The translations under genes were made by a program, and so were the position numbers. The notes under the pieces were generated by a model, which saw nothing but the letters and a program-made list of their open reading frames with translations, was not told the DNA's origin and did no database searches. From NCBI RefSeq assembly GCF_016097555.1, contig NC_054702.1, positions 74,988,938 to 75,052,937 on the forward strand: DNA of 64,000 nucleotides, given 5' to 3'. This document shows positions 35,866-49,042 of this stretch, piece by piece (position 1 is the first letter of the stretch; each line of letters begins with the position of its first letter). The DNA comes from Gigantopelta aegis (lineage: Eukaryota; Mollusca; Gastropoda; Neomphalida; Peltospiridae).

Positions 35866-36151
35866 CAGCCTATAGAGATCAAGCTCATTTGGTAGAGCAC
35901 TCGCCTGAAGTGCTTGGATCGAAGGATCGTTTCATCTTGATTGGGTTTTACCCCACCCCAACCAGTGTCCTACGACTGGCATGTGCTTATCTGTATGTGG
36001 GAAAGTACATATAAAAGATTCCTTGCTGCTAATGTAACGGGTTCTTTTGAAGACTGTGTGTCACAACTACCAATTGTTTTACTGATAACCGATGATAAAT
36101 AAATCTATGTTGTAGTGGTGTTGAGAGACAAAAACAAACTAACTTTTATTG
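35866..36151 (+). repeat. SINE-A copy
   Basis: Head caagctcatttggtagagca (well-preserved tRNA-like A box), tail gttgtagtggtgttgagaga. Arranged head-to-tail with the previous copy. Confidence 0.85.
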
Positions 36152-36829
36152 CCAATGGCAGCAGGTTCGTGCTTTGGCTAATTAACTAGATAAGATTAGA
36201 AAGAATACGAGCACATTTAAAACCGCTAATATTTTGAAACTAAAATGGCCACTTTTGAATCAGGAACGCAAACTAGTTGGTGTCACTTGGCGGGATTTAG
36301 TTTTTAAAAAATTAAAGGAACAGTCCTGAGTTTGCTGCATTGTAAGATGTTTCCGACTAATAAAATATTTCTACGATTAAACTTACATATTCAATATATT
36401 TTCTTGTTTAGAATATCAGTGTTTGTATATTCAATGTGTTTCTGGTCGTTTTAATATTTGTAAGAAGCCAAAACTGGATTTTGTCTTCAAATAATTTCGT
36501 ACGTACGAAAAAATAGTTTTTAGGAAATAAAATGAAATTTAACCTAGTACAAATATTCGAACGTTCAGAAACACGTTTAAAGGCATATTGTCACAGACCA
36601 CTGACCTATTTAATGGTCTAACAGATGATTACCTGAACAAAAATAATTTGATTTGTTCCTAAATGTACTTTATTCAACCATCTTCATAACCAACTTTCTC
36701 CATTTATTAATGACATTTTGTAAAAAAAAAAATTCAATTATGGCAATGGTCCATAATTCAAAAACTAAAATTGCCGAGAGGAATAACATGGATTTCTTTC
36801 TTTTTATTTTTTTTATTTTATCCCAGTGC
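36152..36829. other. Non-coding intergenic DNA
   Basis: AT-rich; no gene or named repeat. Confidence 0.5.
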
Positions 36830-37290
36830 CCCCTTCCCTTTCGCTCCTTTGAATTCCATCTCATTTCTTCCCGATCTGGCAATTCCTCCTATCTTTCAAC
36901 TTTTTTCGCTGTCCACCTCCACATCCCAGTCCTTGTCTCTCTAATCGCGACAGGTGTTTGTCTCTTGTGGCTATTTATGCCACACATCCGTTTCAGATCA
37001 GCTTTTAGCTGTGGGCTCAGTCTGACCACTTCGGGGAGTGTTCAATAGTTACTTCCGGCATTGTTAAGAGGCACTTGTAACCACCTACTATGCACCCCTA
37101 TTACCGTCGGTCGTTAGTTAGTGCCGTTGGTCAGACCAGCTTTATTAGCGGCAGAGGACGAGGATGCCAGATGGGTGCAGGGAAATACACAGAGACTGCA
37201 CCCGTGGAGGAAGTTGAGGCAGGTAGACGATGGTGTGGATAGCTCAGAAGAGGGAGTCGGAGGAAATTGACAGAAAGGGTCGAAACAAAT
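36830..37290 (+). repeat. Unnamed dispersed repeat of about 450 bp, copy 1
   Basis: Aligns by eye with the reverse complement of 43190-43655: cttcccgatctggca, tttttcgctgtccac, gctgtgggctcagtctgacc, tggaggaagttgaggcagg and gatggtgtggatagct. No ORF with motifs. Family unknown. The two copies flank the LINE. Confidence 0.65.
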
Positions 37291-37967
37291 TGAAAATATG
37301 GGAGAAATTTAAAAGTTGTTTATATTAAGATAATGACAATGTTAGGCAATAACATGTATTTCACTCCATCATGGTTCAGTTAAGGTGATGCGATAGCTAA
37401 ATTTGGTTTCCAACAATTATGTAATTTTTATTTATTATCCATTTGTTTAGAAAAAAGGTCCTTAAATCCGTGACAGTATTCTTTTAATATACAGCCACTA
37501 ATATTTTATGTAGAAAAAAATATATTTGATATGTAATTACAATCGTTAAAAAGTCTCTGTCAGTCGATAATATCTTACAAATTACAGCAAACTCAGGAAT
37601 GTCCCTTTAATACTTACTTAAGACACGCATGCAGTAGCAGATTTCACCAGATTCTAAGGAGGGCCAATCGTTTTTCAGGGGGAGGACGACGCTCCCCCAT
37701 TTCCCCTCTGTTTACGGACTCTCACCTTGCTGTTAGGTAAGGGCCAAAGCAGGTGACTTTGCCTTTTACATATTTTGTCGCAGCTATTAGGTAAAGATTA
37801 TTAAAAATGTGTTAATATTTCGTTACGTTTTTAATCATAAGTAAAGATTAGTATACATGTATAATGATTTATATACAAAACTAAGGGTTCTATTGTGTAA
37901 CCAGAAAGTGTGACAAGACTATTATCCATGTATGGTGATTTTGTAAAGATTAGGTATATATGTATCT
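37291..37967. other. Non-coding DNA downstream of receptor B
   Basis: A C/G-rich patch at 37660-37720 (gctcccccatttcccc) resembles the edge of a MITE. Otherwise AT-rich. Confidence 0.4.
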
Positions 37968-38125
37968 GTGTCTGTCCTGGGTTAATGTGTAATTGTTAGT
38001 GATTAGTGAGAGAGAGGTCAGAGTAGTGACCTTACACCTACCCATTAAGACGTTAAATCTCGCTCTGGGTGGAAGTCGTTACCGGGGTACGAACCTACCT
38101 ACCAGCTCCAGCGAGGCCGGCCATT
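37968..38125 (-). repeat. SINE-C copy in the receptor B 3' region
   Basis: Reverse head gtaggttcgtaccccgg region and ccattaagacgttaaatctc. It ends 16 bases from the receptor B stop codon, so it probably forms part of that 3'UTR. Confidence 0.75.
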
Positions 38126-38141
38126 AGCATGTTAAATACAT

Positions 38142-38498
38142 TTAAGTAATCAACGTGACACAGCACAGAAAGAAAGTAACCAATGAACCAATGAAAAACA
38201 ATCGATCCAACACGAGCGCCAACTCGCGCCACTCATTGGCAACTTTTTTCACGTTTTCTTTGTTGACATGCTTGGCTCGCTTGCTATTCAGGTATTCCAC
38301 CATCTTGCTCAACGAGTCCTCGATTTTGAGCAGTGTCTGGGTGTCTTTGCCGGTGTCAGAGTCATCTCCATATGATCTTGACGCCGGCGCAGGACGTTCG
38401 GCGGTGAACGGGGCGCTGGTGACAGGGTTGTCAAGCCCATGCAGCTTCTGCTGACTGTCGGCTACAAATACCAGTCTTTTTAAAACATCGAGAAATAT
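38142..38498 (-). CDS. Receptor B exon 7: cytoplasmic loop and M4
   Basis: Acceptor ttcttgtttcag just above 38498, phase 0, stop TAA at 38142-38144. It encodes IFLDVLKRLVFVAD, a Pro/Ser/Ala-rich loop, KMVEYLNSKRAKHV, ANEWRELALVLDRLFF and M4. The same EW..LALVLDR signature stands before M4 in gene A. Confidence 0.92.
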   Translation of the reverse strand: MFLDVLKRLVFVADSQQKLHGLDNPVTSAPFTAERPAPASRSYGDDSDTGKDTQTLLKIEDSLSKMVEYLNSKRAKHVNKENVKKVANEWRELALVLDRLFFIGSLVTFFLCCVTLIT

Positions 38499-41400
38499 CT
38501 GAAACAAGAAAAAAAGGTATAATTTACTAACATTTTAATAATTTTCTCGACCTCTCTTGTTAAGGCCCCTGAAATAGGTTACTGGTTATACAGAGGTTGG
38601 GGCGAGGGGAGTAGTGCATGAACTTTCTGTGGATAGAGACACGGCAATGAGTTTTCCAATCCATTTTGTGTTTTCGTTAACCCAGAAAATCTTGGGGTCA
38701 ACAACATGGCATCATTTACACCAAAACAAAATGTCTTGGTTTGTCTCTACCCACAATTATCTCGTTCGGTCCCTTCTATGATTGTGCAGCAACAAGAAAT
38801 AAACCAAAGTGACAACGACGTTGGATCGACCCCATCGCTGAGCTGCCTCCACTCTCAAACACAGTGTGATTGCATTTTGTTTGTAAAATGTATTTAAGAT
38901 GACTCTCCATGAACCTTGAGAGCAGTCTGGTCGTGGTATTTTAAAACTGGCATTTATGTATACATGTGTGTTCAAAGATAGGTACACTGAATATGAAATG
39001 ACATAACATGGCATGAAGTTATATTACATAATATGATATATGTCCATATGTCTTAAAATGTATACGCAAATACACAAAGTTAAAATAAATGTTTAACGAC
39101 ACCACTAGATGATTTATTAATCATCGGCTGTTGGATGTCAAACATTTGGTAAGTCGCTAAAATGTTTTATTAGTAGAAATGGATATGCAAATGTATGTGC
39201 ACAATATATGATATGTTATGACAACATCACGTGACATGATATGATATGACGGTAATGACCTGACATGATATGACAATATGATATTTTCCTGCAGACGGAT
39301 TAAAAACATATCGCCCTGAACAGTGGCAGGCCACCAAGAGAAAAAATACGTGACTTTACATCATGCATGTCAAAACGTCCCTTTCACTCTGATTTGTGCA
39401 GACATACAAGTCGTTCTGATGTACCACATGTTAAAGGTGTACCATTAGGTCTTCATAACAACATTGTCGACGAAAAGCGCCACAACAAAATAAGTTCAAG
39501 TTCTTCAAGTTCTTTTTATTGCTTTAAGTTGTTCAACTTATCAGCATTATAACAATGAACAAACATTAATATATACAATAGTGCGGAACAATGGTGGAGA
39601 GTGACTTACATATATACATATATACACACACATACCCACACACACACACACACACGCAGACACAAATACACACCCAAACACACAAACACACATATATAAT
39701 AGAAAAAACAAAACAGAATAAAGATAAGTTATTTTACAGGTTATCCTCAGCGGCTAGGGTAATGATAAAATGAGAACATATTAGTTTATTTCCAGTAATA
39801 GTTGATCCCTAGTTCTGTTTGCTTGTAATAAATATTTTCTTAGGTTGTTTATCTCTTTATTGTTTCCGGTTGATAAGAGTTGTATTAATTTCAAAGTACT
39901 GGGATGCTTAAAGTAGTATTTTTTAATGAATTTCTTTCTTAAAGTTTCGTATCTTGGACATTGAAGGATAAAATGAAATTCGTCCTCAATCTCATTACAG
40001 TTACATAAAGTACATATTCTTTGTGCCCTTTCGATATTTTTATACCTACCAGACTCAATATTTAATTTATGTGCACAACTTCTCATTTTTGTTATTTGTC
40101 TTAAATTGCGAGATTCTGTTGGTTTTGTAAGGTAGGTTTGTAAAGTAAATCCATTTAATAATAAGTGCTGATATAGCAATCCCTTTGGCGATGTCCTTAT
40201 TGTACTATAGGCATTTTGCTTAAAAACATCATATACTCGTTCTTTTATTATGACATAAAAACTAGAATTGATATTGGTCGAGTCCCACATATAACTTAGC
40301 CCAAGCGTATCTAGTTCTTGTTTAATGTTCGTTAACCAGGTATCTCCGTACTGATACATTTCCTCATATATAGCTTTTAAGATACAGTTACTGGTACTAC
40401 TAAGCTTTATCCAATATTTAAAAATTCTAAGTTTTCTGATAATTCCTAAAGGATATCGCCCTAATTCGTTATAAACAAAATAATTGCATGTTCTTTTATG
40501 CACACCCAATACTTTTTTACAAAATTGTATATGTACTTTCTCAATATCGTGAGCTGAGTGAAAACCCCAGACTTCAGATCCGTAACTAAGAACGCTATTG
40601 ACATAAGTATCAAACACGGCTAACATTGTTTCAATATTAAAGAAATTCTTACTACAGATATTTGTTATCCAATATTGGGCTTTGAGTCCTTGTTCAGCAA
40701 GTCTTTTTTTGTGTACTATTAAATTTGCCATTGAAACGAAGTAATAATCCAAGGTAATTAAATTCGTCTACAACTTCTAATTGGTGGCCATTATATGACC
40801 ATTTCTCGTTCTTTCTTACTTTTCCCCCATTTCTAAAGACAACTATTTTTGTTTTATTTGTATTGACGGTAAGATCCCATTTTTGGGTGTAATTTGCAAG
40901 TGAATTTAACATTGATTGTAATCCGCCTGGAGTTTCGGAGAAAAGTACCATATCATCAGCGTACATTATTAAGAATATACTTAACGTTTGTATTTCAACA
41001 TATGGACAACTGTCTGATAAAAATTGCATTTCACAATCATTAACGTACATGGAAAATAATATTGGTGATAGTACTTCTCCCTGTAATAGACCGTTTCTAC
41101 ATACGAAATAATCAGAAACTACGTCATTATATTTTACACAGCACTTAACATTATCATATAAAGATCTTATAAGAGATAACAATTTTCCTCCTATGCCCTG
41201 TTGAATTAATTTATACCACAAATTTTGTCTGTTTACAAAATCAAAAGCCTTTTTGTAGTCTACAAAACAGCAATATAATCGCTTCCTATTTTTCAGAGTT
41301 CTGTTTATTAAAGATTGTAATACAAAAATAGCGTCAATGGTCGACATCTGCTTTCTAAAACCAAACTGAGCATTGGTAATGACATTGTTTTGTTCATCAA

Positions 41401-43949
41401 AATTTAGGAGCCTTTCATTTAATATAGAGGTAAATAATTTTCCTAAGCAGCTCACTAACGTGATCCCTCTATAATTGTCCGGGTCGTTCTTATCACCTTT
41501 CTTAAAAACAGGAACGATAGATCCCACAGCCCAGTTTTGGGGAAAATAACCCGAGTTAAAAATACCATTGAACAGTAGAAGCAGGCATGGCATTAAAACG
41601 TCTATACAATTAATAAAGTATTCATTTAAAACATTGTCATAACCGCATGCTTTATTTTTCTTCAGCTTGTGTATTGCAATAGTTATTTCTTTCTCTGTTA
41701 TTTCGCTATCCAGCACATTGCAATTTAGGTCGTAGGTAGTTTTATCAAAATTAGATAAAAAATAATCCACCTCATTGTTAATAGTTGGTTCATACGAAGC
41801 AAGGTTACCAAAGTGCGTTAAAAAATCAGTATTACCTAAATCAGTTTTAACCTTTTGCTTACGTTTTTGAAAATGTTTGTAGAATGTTTTAGGGTTATGC
41901 TTTCGTAGATAATTAAGCATATTACCTTGTTGACATTTATATTTTCGTTTAAGTTTATATTGCAATGTCTTGTATAGTTTCTTCGCACGAACAAGTTCAA
42001 TTCGATTAATAGAAGTTCTATTTGCATTAAACGTTTGTATAGCCTTCTTATAATCAAGATAGCACTTCTTGCACGTCTCGTTAAACCAGGGTTTGTCATC
42101 GGGTATAACGATGGCTTTCGCATTTTTCTTTGAATTTGACTTGTACTCTGCTACAGAACAATAAGGTAAAATTATTTCATTAAGTTTTTGTACAAATGTG
42201 TCTACACATTCATTTACGTTTTTCTGTCTTTTATCATTTATAGTACAAGTATTTAGTAACATATCAATGTTTAAGACTCACCGTCTTGATAAAAGGCGGG
42301 ACCTGGGCCTGCCTGACTCCACGATGACTGAAGTTGAGAACCAGGATAGAAAGCAAGACAGACAGTAGGTTCCACACCTGTGCCAAAAGTACGAATATTT
42401 CTGAAAAAGATGAAACCAAATCATATGCCAATCGTAACACAAAGCCAACATTTCAAAAGTAAAATAGACCCTGCAGTTTAAATCAAAGGCTATTGGTAAA
42501 GAGAAAAGATAATTTGGTCATTGTGAAACATAGACGAAGCTTCCGCCTTACAGAACAAGATCTCTCGGCACTACCTTTATGTGCTTTGATATATCAGGAG
42601 TACTGACTTGATTTGTTAAACTATAGGTCAGACGATCAAGTTAAAAGTTAAAGTTTGTTTTGTGTAATGCTACCACTAGAGCACATTGATTTATTAATCA
42701 TTGGCTAATGTCAAACATTTGGTAAAACGTAGTCTTCAGAAAAAACAGGCAACATTTCCCCCCATTAGTAGCAAGGGATCTTTTACAAGCACTTTCCCCA
42801 AAACACATATCAAGACGTTTTATATATCAGTCATGAGGTATAGACTGAGATGTGGAAAATAGTGAGGAGGTTCGATCTTACGACTCAAGTACCTCAGGCT
42901 GTCGCTCTATTGAGTGATCTAAGTCCACCCCATAGGTCATATGACGTGTATCATCATGGTAAAAGCAACTCTAGGGCTTAATAGAGAAACAATGCAGTTT
43001 TTTTACCAGTAATGTTTTAATATGCACTTTTCCACAGAAAGGACAGAACATATCGCATCCTTAGAAATAATAATAAGTGGATCACTGGTTAGAACATAAC
43101 AAACACCACATATCAACTAGAGATAGACACAAATCGTGTTGGAAGTTGTTGGACGACAATGATTCAAATCCCGTGAAGTATGGCTCATACTTTCATTCAC
43201 CTTTCTCATCTATGACTCTTTGGTTATTATTTTCAACATGTGAATATATTATTATTATTATTAATTTCTCCAAGCTATCCACACCATCATAAACCTGTTT
43301 CAACTTCCTCCACGGGTGCAATATCTGCACCCACCTTGCATACTTGTTCTCTGTTGCTAACAAAACTAACGACTGCCGATAGTAGGGGAGTATAATAAGT
43401 GGTAGCAGGTGCCACTTGTCAATGCCAGAAGTAATCTGTGGACTCTCTCTGAAGTGGTCAGATAAAACCCACAGCAAACACTGGTGGGAAATAGGAGGTT
43501 TTTGTCACGGATGGTCACAGTAGACAATATCCCGTCGCGGCTGAACACAAAGACAGAGATGTGGAAGTAGACAGTCAAATAAACTGAAAGCTATGAGGAT
43601 CTGCCAGATCGGGAAAAAATAAGATGACAATCAAACGAGAGAAAGAGGTTTCTGAGATATAAATATAAATATAAATTCAAACATTAAATATATATATATA
43701 TATATATATATGTAAATATATGCACATATACATACGGACTGGTGGAGACGTGGTGTGCTGTTCTGGCAAGATGTCTTGGAGCTTTAGGTCAATAACCATG
43801 AGAGCCACTACTAAGATCGAGCCTGAAAGAGAGTGAAATAAATGTTCCAGTTATCATTTTATTTCGTTGAACTCTAAAGTGGTTCGACAGAGACACAGGG
43901 CGAAAAACATAGAGGTAGGCAGAGACAAATGACAACATAGAGAGAGAGA

Positions 43950-44028
<79 letters not shown>

Positions 44029-44052
44029 CACTGCAGATATAGAGATACAGGA

Positions 44053-44129
<77 letters not shown>

Positions 44130-47100
44130 CAATGTAATACGGTGCCTCTAGGTTACTGTGAGTACTGTTAGGATATAAACAACAACTTCTATAAACTGGT
44201 ATATCAAAGGCCATGGTATGTATTGTCCTGTCTGTGGGAAAAGTTAAAATTCTGACACGTAGTCATAAAAGGAAACTCGCTACGTTTGTTTCAGCAGCAG
44301 CAAGGGATCCTCTATATGCACTTTCCCACAGACAGCAAAGCACATAACACGGCCTTTGACCAGTTGTGGTTCACTGGTTGGAACGAAAAAAAAATTCAAT
44401 GAGGTGAATGGATCCACCGAGGTGGTTCGATCATGCGACGTGTACTCAACCGACTGAGATAAACCATGCCCTTGTCTGTGGCAAAATGCATATAAAATAG
44501 CCCTTGCTACTAATTACCAAATGTTTGACATTCAATAGCCGATGATTAACAAATCAATGTGCTCTAGTGGAGTCGTTAAACGAAATAAACTTTAAACAAT
44601 AGTAGCAGATCATCACGGTTCTCGACTCAATAACATCCTTTCCAGATGACGCCCGCGTACTACGGGCAAAAAAGGTGGAGACGTTCCGCAAAACCTTTCA
44701 CCGTGTATTCCCATCATTGTACTCACAAAATATGTAAATATGCATACTGATTTATTAGCACCCCTATATAGTTATTTAGCAGTAATATAAATCTGAATGA
44801 ATGTTATTATCCAGATTCCGGCATTTTTGTTTAAGTTGGGAAAAAGTAAATATTTTACCAAGAGTCATCCGTTCGTTGGACTCTGGAGGAAGAAGCATCT
44901 GGAAGGGAACTAGCAAAGCCAAGAGAACGCCAGGTATGATGACGATCCGCGTAATAAAGAGTGAATTTCTTTTCAGCCTTAATGTAATAGAAATGTGGGA
45001 AAACGTCTCAGAACAACAGGGATATTTCTTCTCATAAGATTTTCCTTCCGTAGAAATAATCTGCCATTCCTTTTCTTCAGAATCAAACCCCGAAGCTACA
45101 TCTGCGGCAGTGAAGTTTATTTCAGACGAAATGTACGCCCAGCTTCCAAATATGACCGTACAGTTATGCTCATCACGTGGATAGCGCGACAAGTCCATCG
45201 TACATCTGGATCGAACCCGCACTGGAGGGACCCACGTGATTCGGCCGTCAGAGGATACTTTTGCAAGAACATCTTGATAGACGTGAAACTCCTCCACACT
45301 AAAACAACAATAAACCAACGACACATAATAATAACTTATGTTCATGCATTTCGGTGTATGTGTGTCTTTATGTGTCAGGTATGAAACTTCTACACACTAA
45401 AACAACAATAAACCAAGGTTTGAAACTCCAAACTAAAACAACAATAAACCTGGGTTTGAAACTCCTTCACACAAAAACAACAATAAACCAGGTTGGAAAC
45501 CCCTCCACACTAAAACAACAATAAACCATGGTTTGAAACTCCTCCACACTAAAACAACAATAAACCAACGACACATAATAATAACTTATGTTCATGCATT
45601 TCGGTGTATGTGTGTCTTTATGTGTCAGGTATGAAACTTCTCCTTCACACACTAAAACAACAATAAAACCACAATAAACAAGGTTTGAAACTCCAAACTA
45701 AAACAACAATAAACCTGGGTTTGAAACTCCTTCACACTAAAAAACAACAATAAACCAAGGTTGTGAAACCCCTCCACACTAAAACAACAATAACTAAAAA
45801 CCAATAAACCAATGGTTTGAAACCTTCCACACTAAAACAACAAAACCAAGGGTAAACCAAGGGTGCAAACTCCTAACGAGGGTTTTGAAACAACACTAAA
45901 ACAACAATAAACCAAGGTGTAAACTCCTTCACACTAAAACAACAATAAACCAAGGTGTAAACTCCTTCACACTAAAACAACAATAAACCAAGGTTTGAAA
46001 CCCTTCCACACTAAAACAAAACCAACAATAACACCAAGGCGTGAAAACTCCTTCACACTAAACAACACCAAGGTGCAACTCCTTCCACTAAAACAACAAT
46101 AAACCAAGGTGTGAAACTCCTTCACACTAAAACAACAATAAACCAAGGTGTAAACTCCTTCACACTAAAACAACAATAAACCAAGGTTTGAAACCCCTCC
46201 ACACTAAAACAACAATAAACCAAGGTTTGAAACTCCTCCACACTAAAACAACAATAAACCAGGGTTGAAACTCCTTCACACTAAAACAACAATAAACCAA
46301 NNNNNNNNNNNNNNNNNNNNNNNNNNNNNNNNNNNNNNNNNNNNNNNNNNNNNNNNNNNNNNNNNNNNNNNNNNNNNNNNNNNNNNNNNNNNNNNNNNNN
46401 NNNNNNNNNNNNNNNNNNNNNNNNNNNNNNNNNNNNNNNNNNNNNNNNNNNNNNNNNNNNNNNNNNNNNNNNNNNNNNNNNNNNNNNNNNNNNNNNNNNN
46501 TCATAACAAATATCGCTTTAATGCGTTTTTTCGTTGTGTCAGACTACTGTAACGATAGTAACGATGAAAGCACGTGTGCTATTGTGGCACGTGCAAAACC
46601 ACTTTTGCCTCAATGGTGCTGTGCACGTGCTATGGATCGGGTCACGTGGGCTGTGAGGGTCTTCAGATGGAGTGAAGACATTGCCATTACAATACTTATT
46701 CCTAAAAAATACCTGCTTTCAACACTCATTGACTTTATTCAAATTTTAGATTGTGAAGTTTTTAATTTGACTCAGTATATTATTAATATCAATACTGTTG
46801 AATATATTCACTAACCTAGACCAAATAAAATCACAAGCCGGAACCGTGGGCTACTGGATTTGTGGAACCTTGGGCCAGAGGACACTCCAGCTAATTAGAT
46901 ATTTAATCATTGTTCATTGAAATATGTTAAGGTGTCATTGAGCATGCATTATTTTCCTTTTTATTACTTTCTTTGAAAAAGTTTTTATTTTGAAGATCTA
47001 CATGAATAGTTGTATTAAACCGTGAGTGTATGTGTGCTCTCAACTTGTTTTCATCAATAGGGGATCTGTGCTGCGTTTAGTACGTACACTTTATTGTGAA

Positions 47101-48407
47101 CACACGCTAAGACGCAAACTCCACATGTCCGTCATCCGTACGCATATACGTACACGTAATCCACAGTGCACAGAATAATCGGATACACACACGTGCATGG
47201 AAGTCGCATAAATGGAATCTACACAGCACGTTATAGAGCCCTCACGCCAATTTAACAGGGTTGATATTCGCGTGAAAGATAACTGAGTTACAATGGCACA
47301 ACGTTAACATACATACCTGGCGGGATGTAACTCGGTTAGTCCTGGCTCGGTGGGGGGGGGGGGGGGGGGGGTAGTTCGCGTACATGACTATTTTAGAAAG
47401 TTGACTCAAACATTCTTGTTCTATATGTCAAGACCTTCAGAAAACGTTTGGGTAACATTTCCAATGTAAGTATGTTTTCTCAGCAGAGCCCATGTATGGT
47501 TTTCGGTTGGCCGCCAAAAGGCTAAAATGACTATACACCTGTATTGTTCTGAGCACTTAATGAAGTTTGGCCAATCTGTGAAACTCTGCTTACAGTATTT
47601 GTGGACTGAGAAGCTATTAGACTTTGAGCTACTTTCAAATCGAAAGCGATTTCCTAGTACAATTATGTAAAATATGGTCATTTTGTACCCCTAACCCAGG
47701 TTTATGGCAATGAATAATGCTAAAATATAGTTAGTAATACCCAAATAATTGAAATAGATCAAAATTAATCATCTATGTTTGTCAAATAATTATTTATTGC
47801 ATGAAACTCCAATATCGTCATTATAGCCTTTTGGCGGCCAACCGAAAACCATAACTATATGTCAGAATTACTAAATGTTTGACATACAATACCCGATGAT
47901 TAATTAATCAATGTTCTCTAGTGGTGTCGTTAAACAAAACCAAACATACTTACCTGTTAAATGGCATAATGTCTGGAGTCCAGATGGAGCTGGCCAGGAC
48001 AGTTAAGTAGGTCACGTTGGAGTATTTCGTCGGATCCCACTGGAGACGAACATCTCGCCAGTCTTGCCATAACCAATAAAGTACCTCAAGTGTCTCGGTA
48101 CTCTCGTCCTGCAAATCAAGGAAAGGAATGTCTTACACACCCACGTGTGAGAGAACCCGTTGTAGAACATTTTTGTATCCAACATAGTTGAAGATCACTT
48201 TGAAGACTTGTCACTGGCTGCTTCACAGTGATGACCTGATCGCCACAGCCATATCATCCAATAAAATAAGCAATACCGCAATTCATTGCTCTCTAACGTA
48301 TAAGTTAACCTGCAAATATTTGCCGTGTGAAGCATACGTTAACTATGGAAAAGACGTCGTGAGTACGTGTATGTTTGGATGGATGGATGGATGGACGGAT
48401 GGATGTG

Positions 48408-48469
<62 letters not shown>

Positions 48470-48962
48470 CATGTATGAAAATATGAATATGTATATGTGT
48501 ATGTGTATGTGTATATGTACGATGTGTTATGTGTATATGTAAATGCGTCAGTGATAATATTTCTATAGAGAGTTTGTACATACCAGATCTATTAAGTCCA
48601 ACAGGTGGACGTACACATACACTGTTACAGGCGAGGTGTTGTTCTCGGACGGAAGGATGTTCTTGTTGTAATCGCCAAATAACTCCGGCATCAGCCTGTG
48701 TTTGGCCGACAGTTTTGGGTACGTCGTGGCGTCGAGGGCTCCATAAACTGTAAAAACTGTAAAATCAGATAATACAGATTCCATCTCTCCACATACCACG
48801 TCCGTCCGTTGTCTAGAGGTTGGATGTAGCACAGTGGTAAAGCATTCGCATGGGTTTACAGGATCTATCGTCCTCGATGACTCGAGTTTATCTCTGTCCC
48901 GACCAATGCCACATTTAATTTAGTGACATCAAAAGTTTCTAAATCTCATAATATCTCTCTCC

Positions 48963-49042
<80 letters not shown>

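Noticed and set aside
36653-37048. 131-codon hydrophobic ORF
   Set aside because: Spans a poly-A/T region and the start of a dispersed repeat; the other repeat copy does not preserve the frame.
40704-40710. Programmed -1 frameshifting in the LINE (A-rich heptamer)
   Set aside because: The second ORF is in the +1 frame relative to the first, so a standard -1 slip does not connect them.
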